64,000 nt of DNA, taken from NCBI GenBank assembly GCA_037176885.1, contig JAWWNJ010000053.1:1426001-1490000 (forward strand), given 5' to 3'. The position numbers and the translations under genes were made by a program. The stretch's first letter is position 1, and every line of letters begins with the position of its first letter. Under the pieces are notes generated by a model, which saw only the letters and a program-made list of their open reading frames with translations, was not told the DNA's origin and searched no databases. Positions 12,081 through 24,000 of this stretch are shown one piece after another. The stretch is from Favolaschia claudopus (taxonomy: Eukaryota > Basidiomycota > Agaricomycetes > Agaricales > Mycenaceae).

Positions 12081-13530
12081 TCAAAGGACTTTTAGACCAG
12101 TCGAATAGTGCTCCAACTTCGCCTGATTCGACAATCGAGGTTGATCCTTTCACTGGCCAAAAGAACATCGCAGTCGAGGTTCATGTCCTTCTTCCGACAG
12201 TAAGTTCCCTTTTCATGTCGCAGGGATATCCCCAGCTGAAGCTATACGACTTTATCCAGTCGGAGCCTGTGTCTCAATACCATGCCGTTCAGCTCCTTCA
12301 GTTGCCTGGCTCGACAGCAAAAATCTTCGTTACTTCTACACTGTCGCCGAGAATTCCACTCTCCTCTCTCTCATCGAAACTGTTGTTCGCGACATGAGAG
12401 ATTCAGAGAGTCAGTGGATCTTCGGGAGCACCTCTTCTCCCATTGCCCGATTTCTTCGCCCTCATGAACGACTCGAGCTTTACCTCCTCAGCCTTGTCAA
12501 CAGGGGTGTTGCTCGGTCCTCGGATGGAGCTATCATGCTGCGAAAGCAGCCTTTCGATCGTGGCATTACAATCAGTGACCTTCTCGGTAACAAGAACCTC
12601 TATGCAAAACCATTTCTCTGCATTCGCGACAGTCGCCTGATCATTCGCCTCGGTGAGAGTTGACATTAGTCTTTGCGATTCGATCTCACCTATTCTTCAA
12701 GCTGTCGCCCAACAGGGTATCAGCTGTCTTACTGATCACGATGGGGAAGGCCCTGTTTCTCGCCACTCGTGCCTGTCCGAATTCATGCATTCTCTTTTCT
12801 CTATCGAAAACGACATCGCTCGTGACACTTCCAGATGGACCCCTCCTCCTTGTACATGCACTGAAGCTGGGAGAGATATCGATGGTGAGAGCGAAATGGA
12901 TGCTCAGGAGCTCGAAGATCTTTTTGTGAGTTATATCGTTTCTTAATCTACATAGCAGTGACGATTCATCTTTTAGGAGTCCGACATGGAAAATCTTCCT
13001 CTCACCCCGACTCCTGTGGCGACAGCAAGTGGAGTGGAGAGTACTGTGGTGGGTCAAGCACTGTCTCCATGAATTGTCTGCTCGAGACATTGGGTCTCAT
13101 CAGCAATACAAATCCCAAAGTGCCACAGGAACTACAGGCCTCTATTTATACTAAACTCAGCTACAACGTCGTTCTCAGGGCTTGCAACTGGAGCGGTCAG
13201 ACGTTCATTAACAAAACCAGACTGTATTCAGCGGTAAAACTATCCACTGAGCGTTCCTGGAAAGGCAACCCACCTGGTCCGTCTCTTCTCTGATGAATTT
13301 ACTCCATAACTTATGTTTGACTAGGGCCAAACGACACAGACTTCGACATATATCAGATCTGGCTCAGCGCCAAATACTTTTGGTCCGTCGAGGCCCTCAA
13401 TATCGAGACTGAACCCAACCCTGCTTCATCCAATGAGTCTGAAAAGGCGGCATCTTCTCTTCGACACGAGAAGTCATGGGAGAAAATCAAGACTGCGAAG
13501 TTTCGGAATACCTACACGGAAGCGATATAG
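12081..13530 (+). pseudogene. Partial paralogue of the HECT-like gene at 14.8-17.9 kb
   Basis: The blocks match exons 1-3 of the opposite-strand neighbour. FTGQKNIAVEVHVLLP (12155-12200) parallels its LRNLRVRVKVLP. LELYLLSLVNRG (12475-12510) parallels LSLYILSLVNKG, and LIIRLGE (12637-12657) parallels LIVRAGE. An acidic exon with HSCLS (12720-12915) parallels its acidic exon. GT-AG introns can be placed near 12656-12717 and 12920-12976. Downstream, the reading frame is interrupted and the sequence (YQIWLSAKYFWSVEALNIE near 13345) no longer resembles the HECT-like lobe. It is a diverged, probably inactive duplicate lacking the catalytic part. Confidence 0.5.
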
Positions 13531-14758
13531 ATAGCTTCATCCTATGTAGGGAATCATTTGATTTTATGGCATCTTTACAGAAATGAGGATTTGAATTTGT
13601 TCGCAACCTTCAAGTGTTTGACTTCGTGGCTAGACCGTGAGAACATCGAGCGAAACAACTTTCGGGTTATTAGGTTTGAATATTTGAGGTAACCTGGAGT
13701 CAAATACATCAAGAGGGACAGGGAATGCATGAATGAGTGCATGAAAAATGATTCTAGCCAGTTTGCACCAACCAATGTCGAGATACTCCGTGTCAAATGT
13801 TTCAATATTGCCGATCATCACCCTCCCGCAAAACCATTCTACACTCGCGAAATCTGGTGCTCTGGGGCTGCCTAGTGTTTTTCAATGGGTATAATGCACA
13901 CATGCATCCGAAAAAATTAGGAACCAGCATGAGCTCCGAAATTCATCGCCCCAGCGAAGGTTTTGTTAGAACTCAGCCAGATATAAACAAAGTCGGACTT
14001 TTTCGGATACCTGGGCAACATACAACAAACAAGTAGGTTATAGACGAGTCTATGACTAAGAAATATGCTTTCTGCCGACTTTCTCCAGCAGTTGAGAGCA
14101 AGGAACGGGTCGTCCAAAGGTGAGCTGCAGTGGGTTGATGCCATCAGATAACGCTCCCACGGTTCAACTCGTTCGCGGCGATTGTGTTGTGAAGGCAAGA
14201 GAGACAAGAGCTGGGGAGAAGGAAGGAAGGGGTATACAGATGGCAATTAGGGAGTAAAAGCGGGGGGTTAGTATATGATATTCCGATGATTTCAATGTAT
14301 GATCAGGGTGACTGATGAGTGGTTTCCGCAGATGCTCGCGCAACGAATTTCGATCAGACGGGTCGCATAAACGATACTGGATTAGCAGGTATTCAAAAGG
14401 TTCACATTACGAAAGGAATACATGACTCCAAAGTGAATATCATCTCGGTCAATCAATTCGAAATGAGCGTAAGAACCGAATGTGAAGATTAAAAGAAAGG
14501 ATGGTAGATGGAGTAGAGAAAGTCGATGGCATTAACGAGTCAAGGAGATACGGAGAGAAAGCGAATGTACGATGTGGTGACAAGAATTTCTTGCAAGATT
14601 ACGAATATTAAAAGGATGATAGTGAACTTCTCGGCGGAAAAATAGCAAACGAAATGGGGACGGAAAGGGTAGTCAAACGAAAGAGCGAAGGTATAGACGC
14701 CAGCTGAACCTGAGAAGAAGTCAGAAAGAAAAAGGATAAGATCAAACGAACTCACAAT
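13531..14758. other. Intergenic, no supported gene
   Basis: Only short open frames on both strands, AT-richer than the flanking genes. It lies between the end of the + strand paralogue and the 3' end of the - strand HECT-like gene. Confidence 0.4.
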
Positions 14759-17700
14759 CTATAGAACGGTCAAATCACCGATCGCCGTGACAATTTGGGT
14801 CAACATCCAATCGTCGAGAGCATCTTCAAGGGTCAGCGGCTCGACCGCATTCCCATGCTCATCCCGAGCGGGGTAAGTTGCGAGGTGTAATTTTACCAGA
14901 TGAGACAAAGGAATCCAGGCGGATCGAAGACAGCTGCGGAACGCGATCGTTCCCTCTGCCATGCCTGCTGCGTGCTTCCGCTCATCCATATCGTAGTCGG
15001 TGTTGCTGGGAAGCGCAAAGACGGCAGAAATACCTTGTGTAAGCTCAACACACGGCGCACCAGTGGCTGCCCATACGAACATCTGCGGGCGAAATGATGG
15101 AGAATCGATGCGAGATAAGGGAACAATGGGATGAATAGCGGGTTTGGCGATTTCGAATCGCCCGGGGCAGGGTATTCCCGTACGCGAAAAGAAGCTACGA
15201 AGGACAGCAGGCAGATTGACAATAGAGGGAAGGTTGATCATCGCATGCGCGATATCCCGCGCAGAAGGGCAAACGATGTCGAGATTGGGCTCAAGCGAAG
15301 AGAAATCTTGAACCCGTGAAGCCCATATCTGGCTGAGGAACCGTTCGGTTCCGCCAGGGAAAGAACGAAATAGCTGATTAAAATTGAGTCAGAAATCAAG
15401 ACCGCGAAGCATATGAAAAGATTTGCCTCAAACATATTGAATCCATTCCGACACCGCATCTCCATTCCCTTGAACACAGACTTGTTCTCCGGGTGAGATG
15501 GAGGATGAGGGCCGTAAATCGGAATATAAAGCATATCCGCACCGAGAGCCTGGTGTTGAACCTCGTTAAGCTGCTCCAGGCTGGCAATCTGTATTGAATT
15601 AATCAATTCACTGTCTGACTCGAGCAAACAAAAAAAAAGTTACCTGCACATCATGATGTGTGGCAAAATGCGAGCGAAAACGCCGCAGATCACCGGTAGG
15701 TCCAGTACGAAGCCAGTCATTAATGAGGAGACTCAATACAGGATACCATTCGACAAGAAAAACATGGGTGAGAGCGTTCAAATCACAGCCGTGAAATGCG
15801 AATTGAAACAACGCCGGGGAAACAATATCCGGGGCCATGCCGTGGAGCAGCATGAGCATCAGAACAGCTAAGAATTTTCAGCTCACGGAGTCGCACATCG
15901 GAAACCAGAAAGCGCTGCGACATCGAGATAGTGGTGGCAATTCCGTGCCAGCCCCCTTCGCGAGGAACAAAATACTTCTCAGGTCGTTGTGCGAATGATC
16001 GATACAGCGCATGGACGACTTCACGCTCAACCCCGATACCTGTAGACAGCAAGGTTCCGTCCTCGTGTAGCCTTTAAAGCGGTTAGTTTCTGCAAGCAGC
16101 GGTAAGAATCAGAAGCGAACTTACTTTCGAAAATTACGGCGCGGAGACAATATATCAGTAAAGTCGTCACGGTCCACCGCTTCTCCGATGGCGTTCTTGA
16201 GAGAAACCACCATTGAGTCCAAATCTGTGCCCTCCACAACCAAGGGGGTGCCTCGAGTGCCGTCGTTAGCACGCTCTCCCACCGCGCGTAGGAAGTCGGC
16301 GGCCTCGAAAACATTGTGATGGGGTCCAGGTTGCGGTGTGAACGGAGACGTGAACAAACGGCTCGGCACACCGAATTCCTGAAGTGATCCCTCGCGAGGA
16401 ATAGCCTACATCTATGTATTAGCTCCAATCAAGCATTGAAATTTGAACTCACTTGAACTGATGCAATAGCGCGTTGGGTGGGAAGGATCTGTTCGAACAA
16501 GTGAGTGAGCAGTTCAAGAGAATATATGAATCACTTACGATCGGATGAGGCTGAGAAATGGATGGCCGAACATCAGGCATATTCTCATCTTCGTCATCGC
16601 TAGCAGCCTCGGGTTCCCCACCCGAAGTGACAGCATCGGTGGAGTCGCTGTCTGCAAAATCACCTTCGGTTGCCTCGTCGATGTACTGAGAATGGCGAAG
16701 AGAAAGGCAAGAATGTGTTCGAGGCCAAACACCTTCGTCCTCAGCAGTGAACTGAACTTCCGGGTGACGAATTGCTGAAAGCATCAAATTAAGTCAGTTT
16801 CAATTGGCGTACAAGCGAAATAAAAAACTCACCTGCACGAACGATCAAATGGTCTCCCTCATCCGTGTGCTCCACACAAAGAGTAGGATGTCCGAATTTC
16901 GAACGGTTTCTAGGCGCAGTGAAATCCTTGACCAACATATTGACCGGGGTTGGGTATCGGGTAAGATAGCTGACGCCGTTCGCGCGCGGTGTACCTTTGT
17001 TGACCAGGGAGAGGATATACAGGGAAAGATTCTCGTGGGGGAGATGCCGGGAAGCCCGAGGACCGTTTGCAGAGCCGAAACGATATCTGTAAGGTCCATC
17101 TTGCAATGACCGGGTTGCCATGCGAATCAGGTCTGTGACAGAAGTCGTTTCAGAAACAACGTAGGTGTGCACGAGATTGTGTTCAGAAAGGAAACGGTCT
17201 TCTGATTCAGCCAGGCGTCGAGCTAATACGTGCTCTCCGCCGTTGAGAGTCTAATTCCGATTAGGTGGGCTGAAACTGCGGAGAAAAAGAACGTACCGAA
17301 TGAGGTAGAACCTTGACACGTACACGCAAGTTCCGAAGACCGGCGGCGTCAACGAACGAAACAGTTTCAAGGAGTGTCGGTGGCGGGCCACGAGCCGGGA
17401 GTGTCGGGGTTGGTTGAGCAGCACCACGGCGGCGGCGGGGGGCGAGAGCCTGAGTAGGAGGGAAATGTGCAGCAATCGCATTTTGTCGTCCGGCATTCGT
17501 CTGAGAGATCTGGGACGCCGTCAGCTGCGACGCAGCTCGTCCAGAGACCCGGGCGTTGTTGGAGTGTCCAGAGAGATTGATTCCAAGACCGCCCATTCCA
17601 AGAATGGGTTGATGAGACGAAATCGAGGCTGTTGAAACAGGATGTCCCTGCGATGACGGAGGAAGCGCATGAGCGCGAGCACTGGTGTAGGGTACGACAG

Positions 17701-17857
17701 AGGGGGTGGGCAAGACGGGAACAGGAGTCGGTGGAGTAGGAGCAGAGGCAGCAGTCGATGCCGGGGCTGAAGCAGAAGCCGATTGACCGCCAACAAGCTG
17801 CTGAAGAGTCGCAGCTATCGCAGTCAAAGTGCCTTGGAGCGCACTGAAATCTGCCAT
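14759..17857 (-). pseudogene. HECT-like domain protein gene, eight exons, one frameshift
   Basis: Read on the - strand, exons fit 17857-17297, 17250-16833, 16774-16539, 16488-16453, 16405-16125, 16071-15644, 15588-about 15430 and 15374-14759, with introns of about 46-60 nt. The N-terminus (MADFSALQGTLTAIAATL) leads into a low-complexity Ala/Pro/Ser region, then an LRVRVKVLP segment, an acidic segment and a C-terminal half. That half resembles a HECT ubiquitin-ligase lobe: GIGVEREVVHALYRSF, then RLRELKIL, HGMAPDIVSPALFQF, and a terminal GTIAFRSCLRS where a catalytic Cys could sit. HECT assignment is from motif memory and is tentative. A one-base deletion near 15870 shifts frame between LKIL and AVLMLMLLHG. 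The intron after exon 7 appears to use a GC donor. Probably a pseudogene or a sequencing error in an otherwise intact gene. Confidence 0.5.
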
Positions 17858-18549
17858 CCTATGGAGCATAAATATTTGCGCGTAAGAAACCTCGAATGAA
17901 ATAGGATAAACAAAAATTAACGCACCTACAACGGAAGATCGAAGAGAGCTGACAGATACTCATTGAGCAGAGACAAGATAAAAGAGTTTACTATAACTCA
18001 CTGTTGAATAAGTTCTTGGATCAGAAAACAACGAGCGTGCAAAGTTTTGAGCGAGAAAAAAGAGGGTCCGAGGGAGGGGGATGAGAAGCGAATTTCCGCT
18101 AGACTCAGTCAAGCTATAAGTTATTGAGAAATAGTTGGAGCAATCTCGGCATTGGTATAGCACGTACCATCGGTAAAACCATTGGTAGGCGTAGCGGGAC
18201 AGAATAGTAGTCGGTTAAGTTTGGAAGAGGTTGATGGCCGTGATGTACTGATCGAGGGCATTGAATTCCGATTTGATCACCGGAGCCTTGCCGAGACCAA
18301 CGATACCAACGCACATAGACCACGATTATTGAACGTACCAACCACGACCATATTGGGCGCAGACCAAGATATTCTCGTAACAACCACAACAACCAAGCTC
18401 TCCCACCACGTACTACGAATCATTGTGCTTTTACCGACCGCGGAGTACGGATCAAGGTACGATTTGCAACCACAATGTACAGACCAACAAGTACTTTAAT
18501 TTTGCGTGATAAATAAATGCATAAGGTTTGGGGCAAGTTTTTAGTGCAT
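17858..18549. other. Upstream region of the HECT-like gene
   Basis: Holds the presumed promoter of the - strand gene starting at 17857. No gene or clear repeat of its own; short open frames only. Confidence 0.35.
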
Positions 18550-18822
18550 CATGCATTATGAGATCGCAAAATTGATACAGTTTGTGTCACTCTTCTAACG
18601 CATATATGGGTACTATTCACGTCAAAAACACCAGTTTATAACTTGTTACATGATTTTGACCGCTTTTACGACAACTGGTGGACAATCCGGCATCTGCCGC
18701 ACTTCCGTATATAGTAAATTCGTGACAATGTCACACATGTCACGCTGTGTGACAGTATGTAGGAATGCATATTGCTCATAATGCATAGCGCTTGTGGGTC
18801 CACGGACCCTATGCATTATGAG
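18550..18822. mobile_element. Second copy of the TATGCATTATGAG fold-back family
   Basis: CATGCATTATGAG at 18550 is mirrored by CTCATAATGCATA at 18775-18787. TGTCACA/TGTGACA palindromes sit just inside the right end, as in the 3034-3643 copy. A third, direct TATGCATTATGAG follows at 18810-18822. No open frame inside. Confidence 0.55.
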
Positions 18823-18962
18823 ATGTTCAACTGTAATTTCTGCATGGAGCACTGCTCTCGCACATGTTCGCGTACTACACTCCGATGTATTCTAGAGAAC
18901 TCGAAGGTGCATATGGATTCGAATATCTTGGAGAGATACATATCAGCTTAGTCTACATTCAA

Positions 18963-19390
18963 CTAATCAAAGTTTCCATCCCCAGCTTTATCTCCTGCTT
19001 CAATGCTTCCCGTTTGCGGCAACTGAAAGGCCTTGTAGATGTGCGAGGAAAAGGTGATTGCTGCTAGATAGTTGGTCGCACCACAAAGTCGAGTCGTACC
19101 ATGACCCATCGCCGGGTTGAAGGCAAAGAGCGTGCCAGCAGCCTGATGAACAACGATGTCGACAAAATTACCTCCACCGTTTGCGGGCCACTTGCTGAAG
19201 TCCTCAGAAGTAGAATCGATTTGACCAGGTGCGCTGCCCGCGCGGGTCTGCGATCGTGTTTGGCGTAGACCTGGCATTGCCAATGTCGGGGAAGGAGGAG
19301 GGTTGACGGTACGGCCAACATTAAGGCTGATACCGCAGACACCAGACACGTAGCATGGGTCTTTGTGGTATGAGCTGTGATGATGTGAGG
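18963..19390 (-). pseudogene. C-terminal fragment of an unnamed basidiomycete protein
   Basis: An uninterrupted - strand frame from about 19390 to a stop at 18963 reads like the end of a real protein. It has CYVSGVCGISLNVGRTV near the start, then a Pro/Arg-rich linker, then GGNFVDIVVHQAAGTLFAF, a HGTTRLCGATNYLAAITFS block and an acidic glycine-rich tail. The HGTTR segment is reminiscent of the distal His/Arg strand of 2-oxoglutarate dioxygenases, but that is inference only. The upstream part is missing; an inverted-repeat element begins at 19413. Confidence 0.4.
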
Positions 19391-19412
19391 TGTGTCAACA
19401 TGGAAAAGTCGA

Positions 19413-19776
19413 TTCCAGCTACTTATCTACAAAACACTGGAGCGCTCCGAAAAAAAGTTCCCATTGATGCAATGACGTCAATTACCATATGAGGTAGGTG
19501 CCGGATCCATTGCGTCGACGGCTGGCGCGTCAGGGCGGGGCGACCTCGTGTTGCAGCCTAGGCGGCCATGGTAATCAGGAGCCGCTTGTGTGCAGGAGGG
19601 ATGTAGCGGAAGGTATTGTAGGGCATGGTAGGCGAGAGAGACGTTCCAGGAGCAGTGACGAAAGGGCGAGTGTCGTTGGAGAAAGTGGAGCGGGCTGGCC
19701 GAATTAGGCAGGAGCTGTCAAAACCGTTGTGTGAACTTTTTTTCGGAGCGCTCCAGTGTTTTGTAGATAGCTGGAA
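19413..19776. mobile_element. Inverted-repeat element, about 364 bp
   Basis: The left arm (19413-19460) and right arm (19733-19776) are near-perfect inverted copies. They contain CAAAACACTGGAGCGCTCCG and an A7/T7 run; the left arm has a 4-bp insertion (ACTT). The interior is GC-rich. No clear target duplication and no transposase. Confidence 0.7.
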
Positions 19777-20321
19777 CCTTGGCTTCTGTCCAACGATAAA
19801 CTTCGGACTTCAGCCTCGGCAAACTTCGGACTTCGAACCTCGTATCACCAAAAATAATGTTCGCATCAGAATATGTACAGAAACTTCGAGCTCAAACCAC
19901 AGCTGGCAGTGTAAAGCTCCGACCTCAACCTCGACACTCAACCACATAATAAACAGCGAAAAAAACATTTATAGGTGCCCGAGGGTGCCCTTCTCTTCGC
20001 CACGGTACTGTTTGATGTTAGACAACTGGACCGCGGTCTCTCCATACCGTAAGGTAGGGGACATAAGGTACTCCCCATCCACCTTCGACGAACATCACGT
20101 GGCCAAGTGTGACAACTTCCATTTTCGGACTGACCCGATACAAAAATCTGTAGAATTATGCTCTGGCCATATTAGCTCAAATCCTTCGACCAAAACCTTT
20201 AAAATTAGTCTATCTACTGTCGTAAATTCTGGTAGAATCAAATCCTTCGAATTGGTCCAGGAATTATCAAATCTCCGTCAAAAACAGCACTTTCTCCGCC
20301 AACGCGTTGTCAAATCTGCCT
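19777..20321. other. Repeat-rich leader upstream of the TET/JBP-like gene
   Basis: AACTTCGGACTTC is repeated twice near 19799-19835. TTCGACGAACATCACGTGG at about 20083 matches the subterminal part of the MITE at 61366-61815, preceded by AGGTA after TA, so a solo end of that family may lie here. Confidence 0.35.
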
Positions 20322-21097
20322 ATGGGAACCTACTCAAAGCGCCGCAAGACCCTGGCAATGAACCTCCTTCAAAACATGAGCAATGGCACCAAGCGGGTGT
20401 GGGAGGAGCTCAGTCCCAAGAAGGTAACCAAATGGCTTTCGCCGAAAAAGAGACGGAAAGAAAATAGCTGCGCAGAGGTGTGTCAGAAACCTCGGATCCA
20501 TTACTCACTGTTACATATTCCTCTAGAACACAAACGACGCGACAATTGATGTTGAAGATATGTTAATTGGCGCGTTTGACGCGTCGAGTGTGGACGCGTC
20601 AAACACGGTCAACGCGCCAAGCCATCAATACCCGGTAAACCCTTTTTACGCGTCGATGGACTGTTTCTCTGTGCCTGGACCTACACATCTTCCCTCGGGT
20701 GCACCACCTGCCTGTGAACTCCTGTGGAAGCTGCCCAAAGTGACAATTGAGGAAGTTGAGGATGAGGATGATCGCCGGTCCACCAATACTTTCCCCGGTC
20801 CTGCAGCCTGTGATTCTTCCCCAGGCATATCCAGCGATGATCCCCGGGACTGTCTTGACGTGCCAGAGGAGGAGGATGAGCTGTTGGCAACATCACCAGC
20901 GTTTGACGATGACTATCCCCGCCCATGTGCCCCTCAGTCTTTTTTGAATGGTATGCACGAGCAAGCAACACGTCCCGGTGCATGCCGCAGGGCACCAGAT
21001 CTGGGAGAAGCTCGGGCTGCCCTGGATTGTGTGCAGAGATTTCTACGTGGGGAACTACGTGGCACAGATCTTTTTGGATTGCGCGGAGTTGGACTGG
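20322..21097 (+). pseudogene. N-terminal half of a TET/JBP-like dioxygenase gene (split)
   Basis: Starts at ATG 20322 (MGTYSKRRKTLA). Exon 1 ends at 20477, a 49-nt GT-AG intron runs 20478-20526, and exon 2 continues with an acidic region. The basic start includes KRVWEEL and two SPKK motifs. Then come PCAPQS, FFEWYARASNTSR and, in a third frame, HQIWEKLGLPWIVCRDFYVG and FLDCAELDWHP. The two changes of frame (in a T6 run near 20940 and near 20990) each need a one-base indel. The reading stops abruptly at the DWHP codons, where the AT-rich insertion begins. The rest of the gene resumes at about 25.2 kb. I recall this N-terminal arrangement from Agaricomycete proteins ending in a TET/JBP-type domain. 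Confidence 0.6.
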
Positions 21098-24000
21098 CAC
21101 CCATAATAATAATATCTCCCTTACGTAGCTGGTTCCAGCTCCCGATACAGAGAATATTATTCGATCTGGAGGCTACTGTTCAGCTGACACACTTGTGATG
21201 CTAGTAATAATATTAGATTGGCTGTGCAACAAGGCCCAGCTGACCATTGGATATATTATTTCAGTGCCTAACTCACAGGCTCTGCTTGTTGATGTAGCAA
21301 ATATTACTTGCCCTATCTAGCCAGTCGCAGCTAGTCAAACAGGACAATACTTCTCATCCAATCTGCCAGGTTGTAGCTCATGAACCATAATATTGATGTA
21401 GCTACATCTCTGGCCAGAGCTTGTTATATCATATATTATTGGGCCTTGGACCTCCGGAATCAGCTTGCCAATAAAAATAATATTCCTCAGCTGTTCCCCA
21501 GGTGCAATGATCAAAATAGAATACCATACACTAGGATTCGAAACCTCAGCATTCCAATAATGAAGGAAGTTAACCAATGAGCAACTCAACCATTACACCA
21601 AAGAGCCATTGTCTCTGCATGTGTGGTGAGATACATCCACACTCCCTCCTTCTCCATGGTATCAGCATCGCACAATGAGCGGAATGCACAGCTCGCTTTT
21701 TCGAAATGTTCAATATCATTCTACCAAAAGCAGCCAAAAAATATTATCATCTAACGGTTAGGCTTCAGCTCATCCTTATAGCTTGTGCTGTATAACAAGT
21801 CAAACATGCTGTTTTTGAGCAGCTCACCTGGAAATGAATGTGTGTGTGCACTTATAACTTTTCTCGCAGAAACAATATTATGGTCCTAAATGTTTGGCAA
21901 AGCTCAATAATATTATTCATCCTTGTATCCAGAGGCAAGCTCAATTACATATTGGAGTAACCACAAAAACCACCGTACACATCCCCAGTACATGATTGGA
22001 TGCAAAAGAGAACCTAGCAATGCTCTCAATTGGTATTGTTATTTTTGACTCTACCGCAGGTTTCTTTCCTTTTTAGGCTACTAACGCTTCCCATTTGAAA
22101 AAGGCAATTACACTACACCTCACATCCCAAAAAGGAAATTTTCAACATCGCAGCCAGGCACAGGTTAAATCCGGCATGTTTTCAACTTTGAGCTTGTATC
22201 CAGCAGTTTTGTTGTCTATTCTGGAGATCTGGAATATCTAATGCCGGTAATGGTGGCCTGCCAACACACACAAAACCACCAAATATTTCTACCTTATGTA
22301 CCCTAACATGATTCACTGTTTGACAAAGGAGCAATGTCCACCAGACACGACACTGATATAGAGTGGTACTCCTTCTATCACTTGGGTGCAATAATCTTAT
22401 CATTTAGCCCTGAAAAGCCAGCATATGTTGTATTCTGTGAAAACACATATTGTGCTGATCTTGTACCTCCCTATTCATCTGTGCTGCCCAATGTAGGCCA
22501 CAGTACTTTACTGAGTGATATCTTTGCCTTTTATGACTAACTACACTATCAGGAACCATCCTATAATGTGATTTCATTGCAACAACAACCAAAGTCTGTC
22601 TCCCTGTTACCTCATTAAAGGAGTATGATGAAAGGTGCGACAGACTAGTTTAGACAATTTTTGGTCTGTAAAAAGGTTTTGTCACCAAACATATGCTACA
22701 ATCTCGTCAAATTCTTGAGCTATACTCAAGATCATTTTTGACATTTCTGAATTGATCTGTGAATAGCCCTCTAAACATGGCAGATATGGCCTTGAAAACA
22801 CTCAAACTGCTCTCATTGAGTTCATAACTTGCTCAAAATAAGTTTTCCTGGACAGTTACATGAATGTATGCTAAAATGACATTTAGTCCATGTGCAAGTT
22901 TTGAGGTGTCTCAATCCACTTTACCGAAAACACAACTTTCTCAGATCTTGGTCAATTCTCATGTAAGAAGGCATTTTTAGATGGGGATCAATATTCTAAG
23001 TCATGTTGTATCATCAGATTTGGCTGATATGCCCTCCTTGACACACAATTCATCAAAACATCCAAAACACATATTTGACAATATGAGATCAGAAGTGCAC
23101 TAGAAGGTTGGATTTACGACAAAAAGGAGCTTTTCTGATAAATGACACAAGCTTTAATGACTTGAAGCAAGCTTAACAACAAGTGATGATCCTAGGATAA
23201 GGAAATATAGACATGTATGACATTGGATGAGATATCAACAATAGTGTTAGAATGTCACACATTTGATATACAGACTTCATGCACAATCACCTCTGGAAGT
23301 GAGGGAACACATTACAAAGTTTATTTGTCCCCTACATGTAGCATGATCACTGAGGCAACAATTTCCTGATGTAGGGTGAATTCATTGTATAGCTGCATAT
23401 TAGATAGTCATAAGAATGCTAAGACATTCAAGGATACTTCCATTATCTGGCATGACCTTATCAGAGTATATGGAACACTTTATGACAACTATATTGCATT
23501 TGGTAGATTTAGTCTGAGCATTTCAACAGTTTCACAGGCTTGCCCTGCTGTTTTTCAAAGTTATAGAACTGCATTGTTCTCAAACACCATTCAAGAATCA
23601 GTATAAGCTGTTATCATCAACAACCTACATTGGCTATGCATAAGTAAGGGCATTTTATGAGAAATTTCCTTTTTTGGGTGCTAGGAGTCAGTATCCAAAA
23701 AGGAATGTTGTGATTGAGGCTCGCAAAAGGCTGCCTGCTAGAAAGGAATGCAGCATGAAGGTGGGGGAGTCCGATAGAGGTCCTTTACTTTGTCTGGTTG
23801 GTGTAATGGTAGCATATGTCTATCCTGTTTTACGGTTGTGAGGTCATTGTTGGTTCAAACCCTAATGTTGGTGGTTTTTTTGGTTGCCTAAATTTCAGCT
23901 CTTGTGCTCAGCTGCGTACTCTAATCTTCCCATAGACCATCATTTCACTCCCCACTTTTTCTTTTGCTGTCACCTCAATTTCTCGGTGTCTGGAACACCC

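Noticed and set aside
21098..21310. Reading of the AATATT array as a continuing TET/JBP exon (LVPAPDTENIIRSGG and onward)
   Set aside because: The frame is open for many codons but has stops, and the sequence is an inverted copy of the element's other end, so it is transposon DNA.
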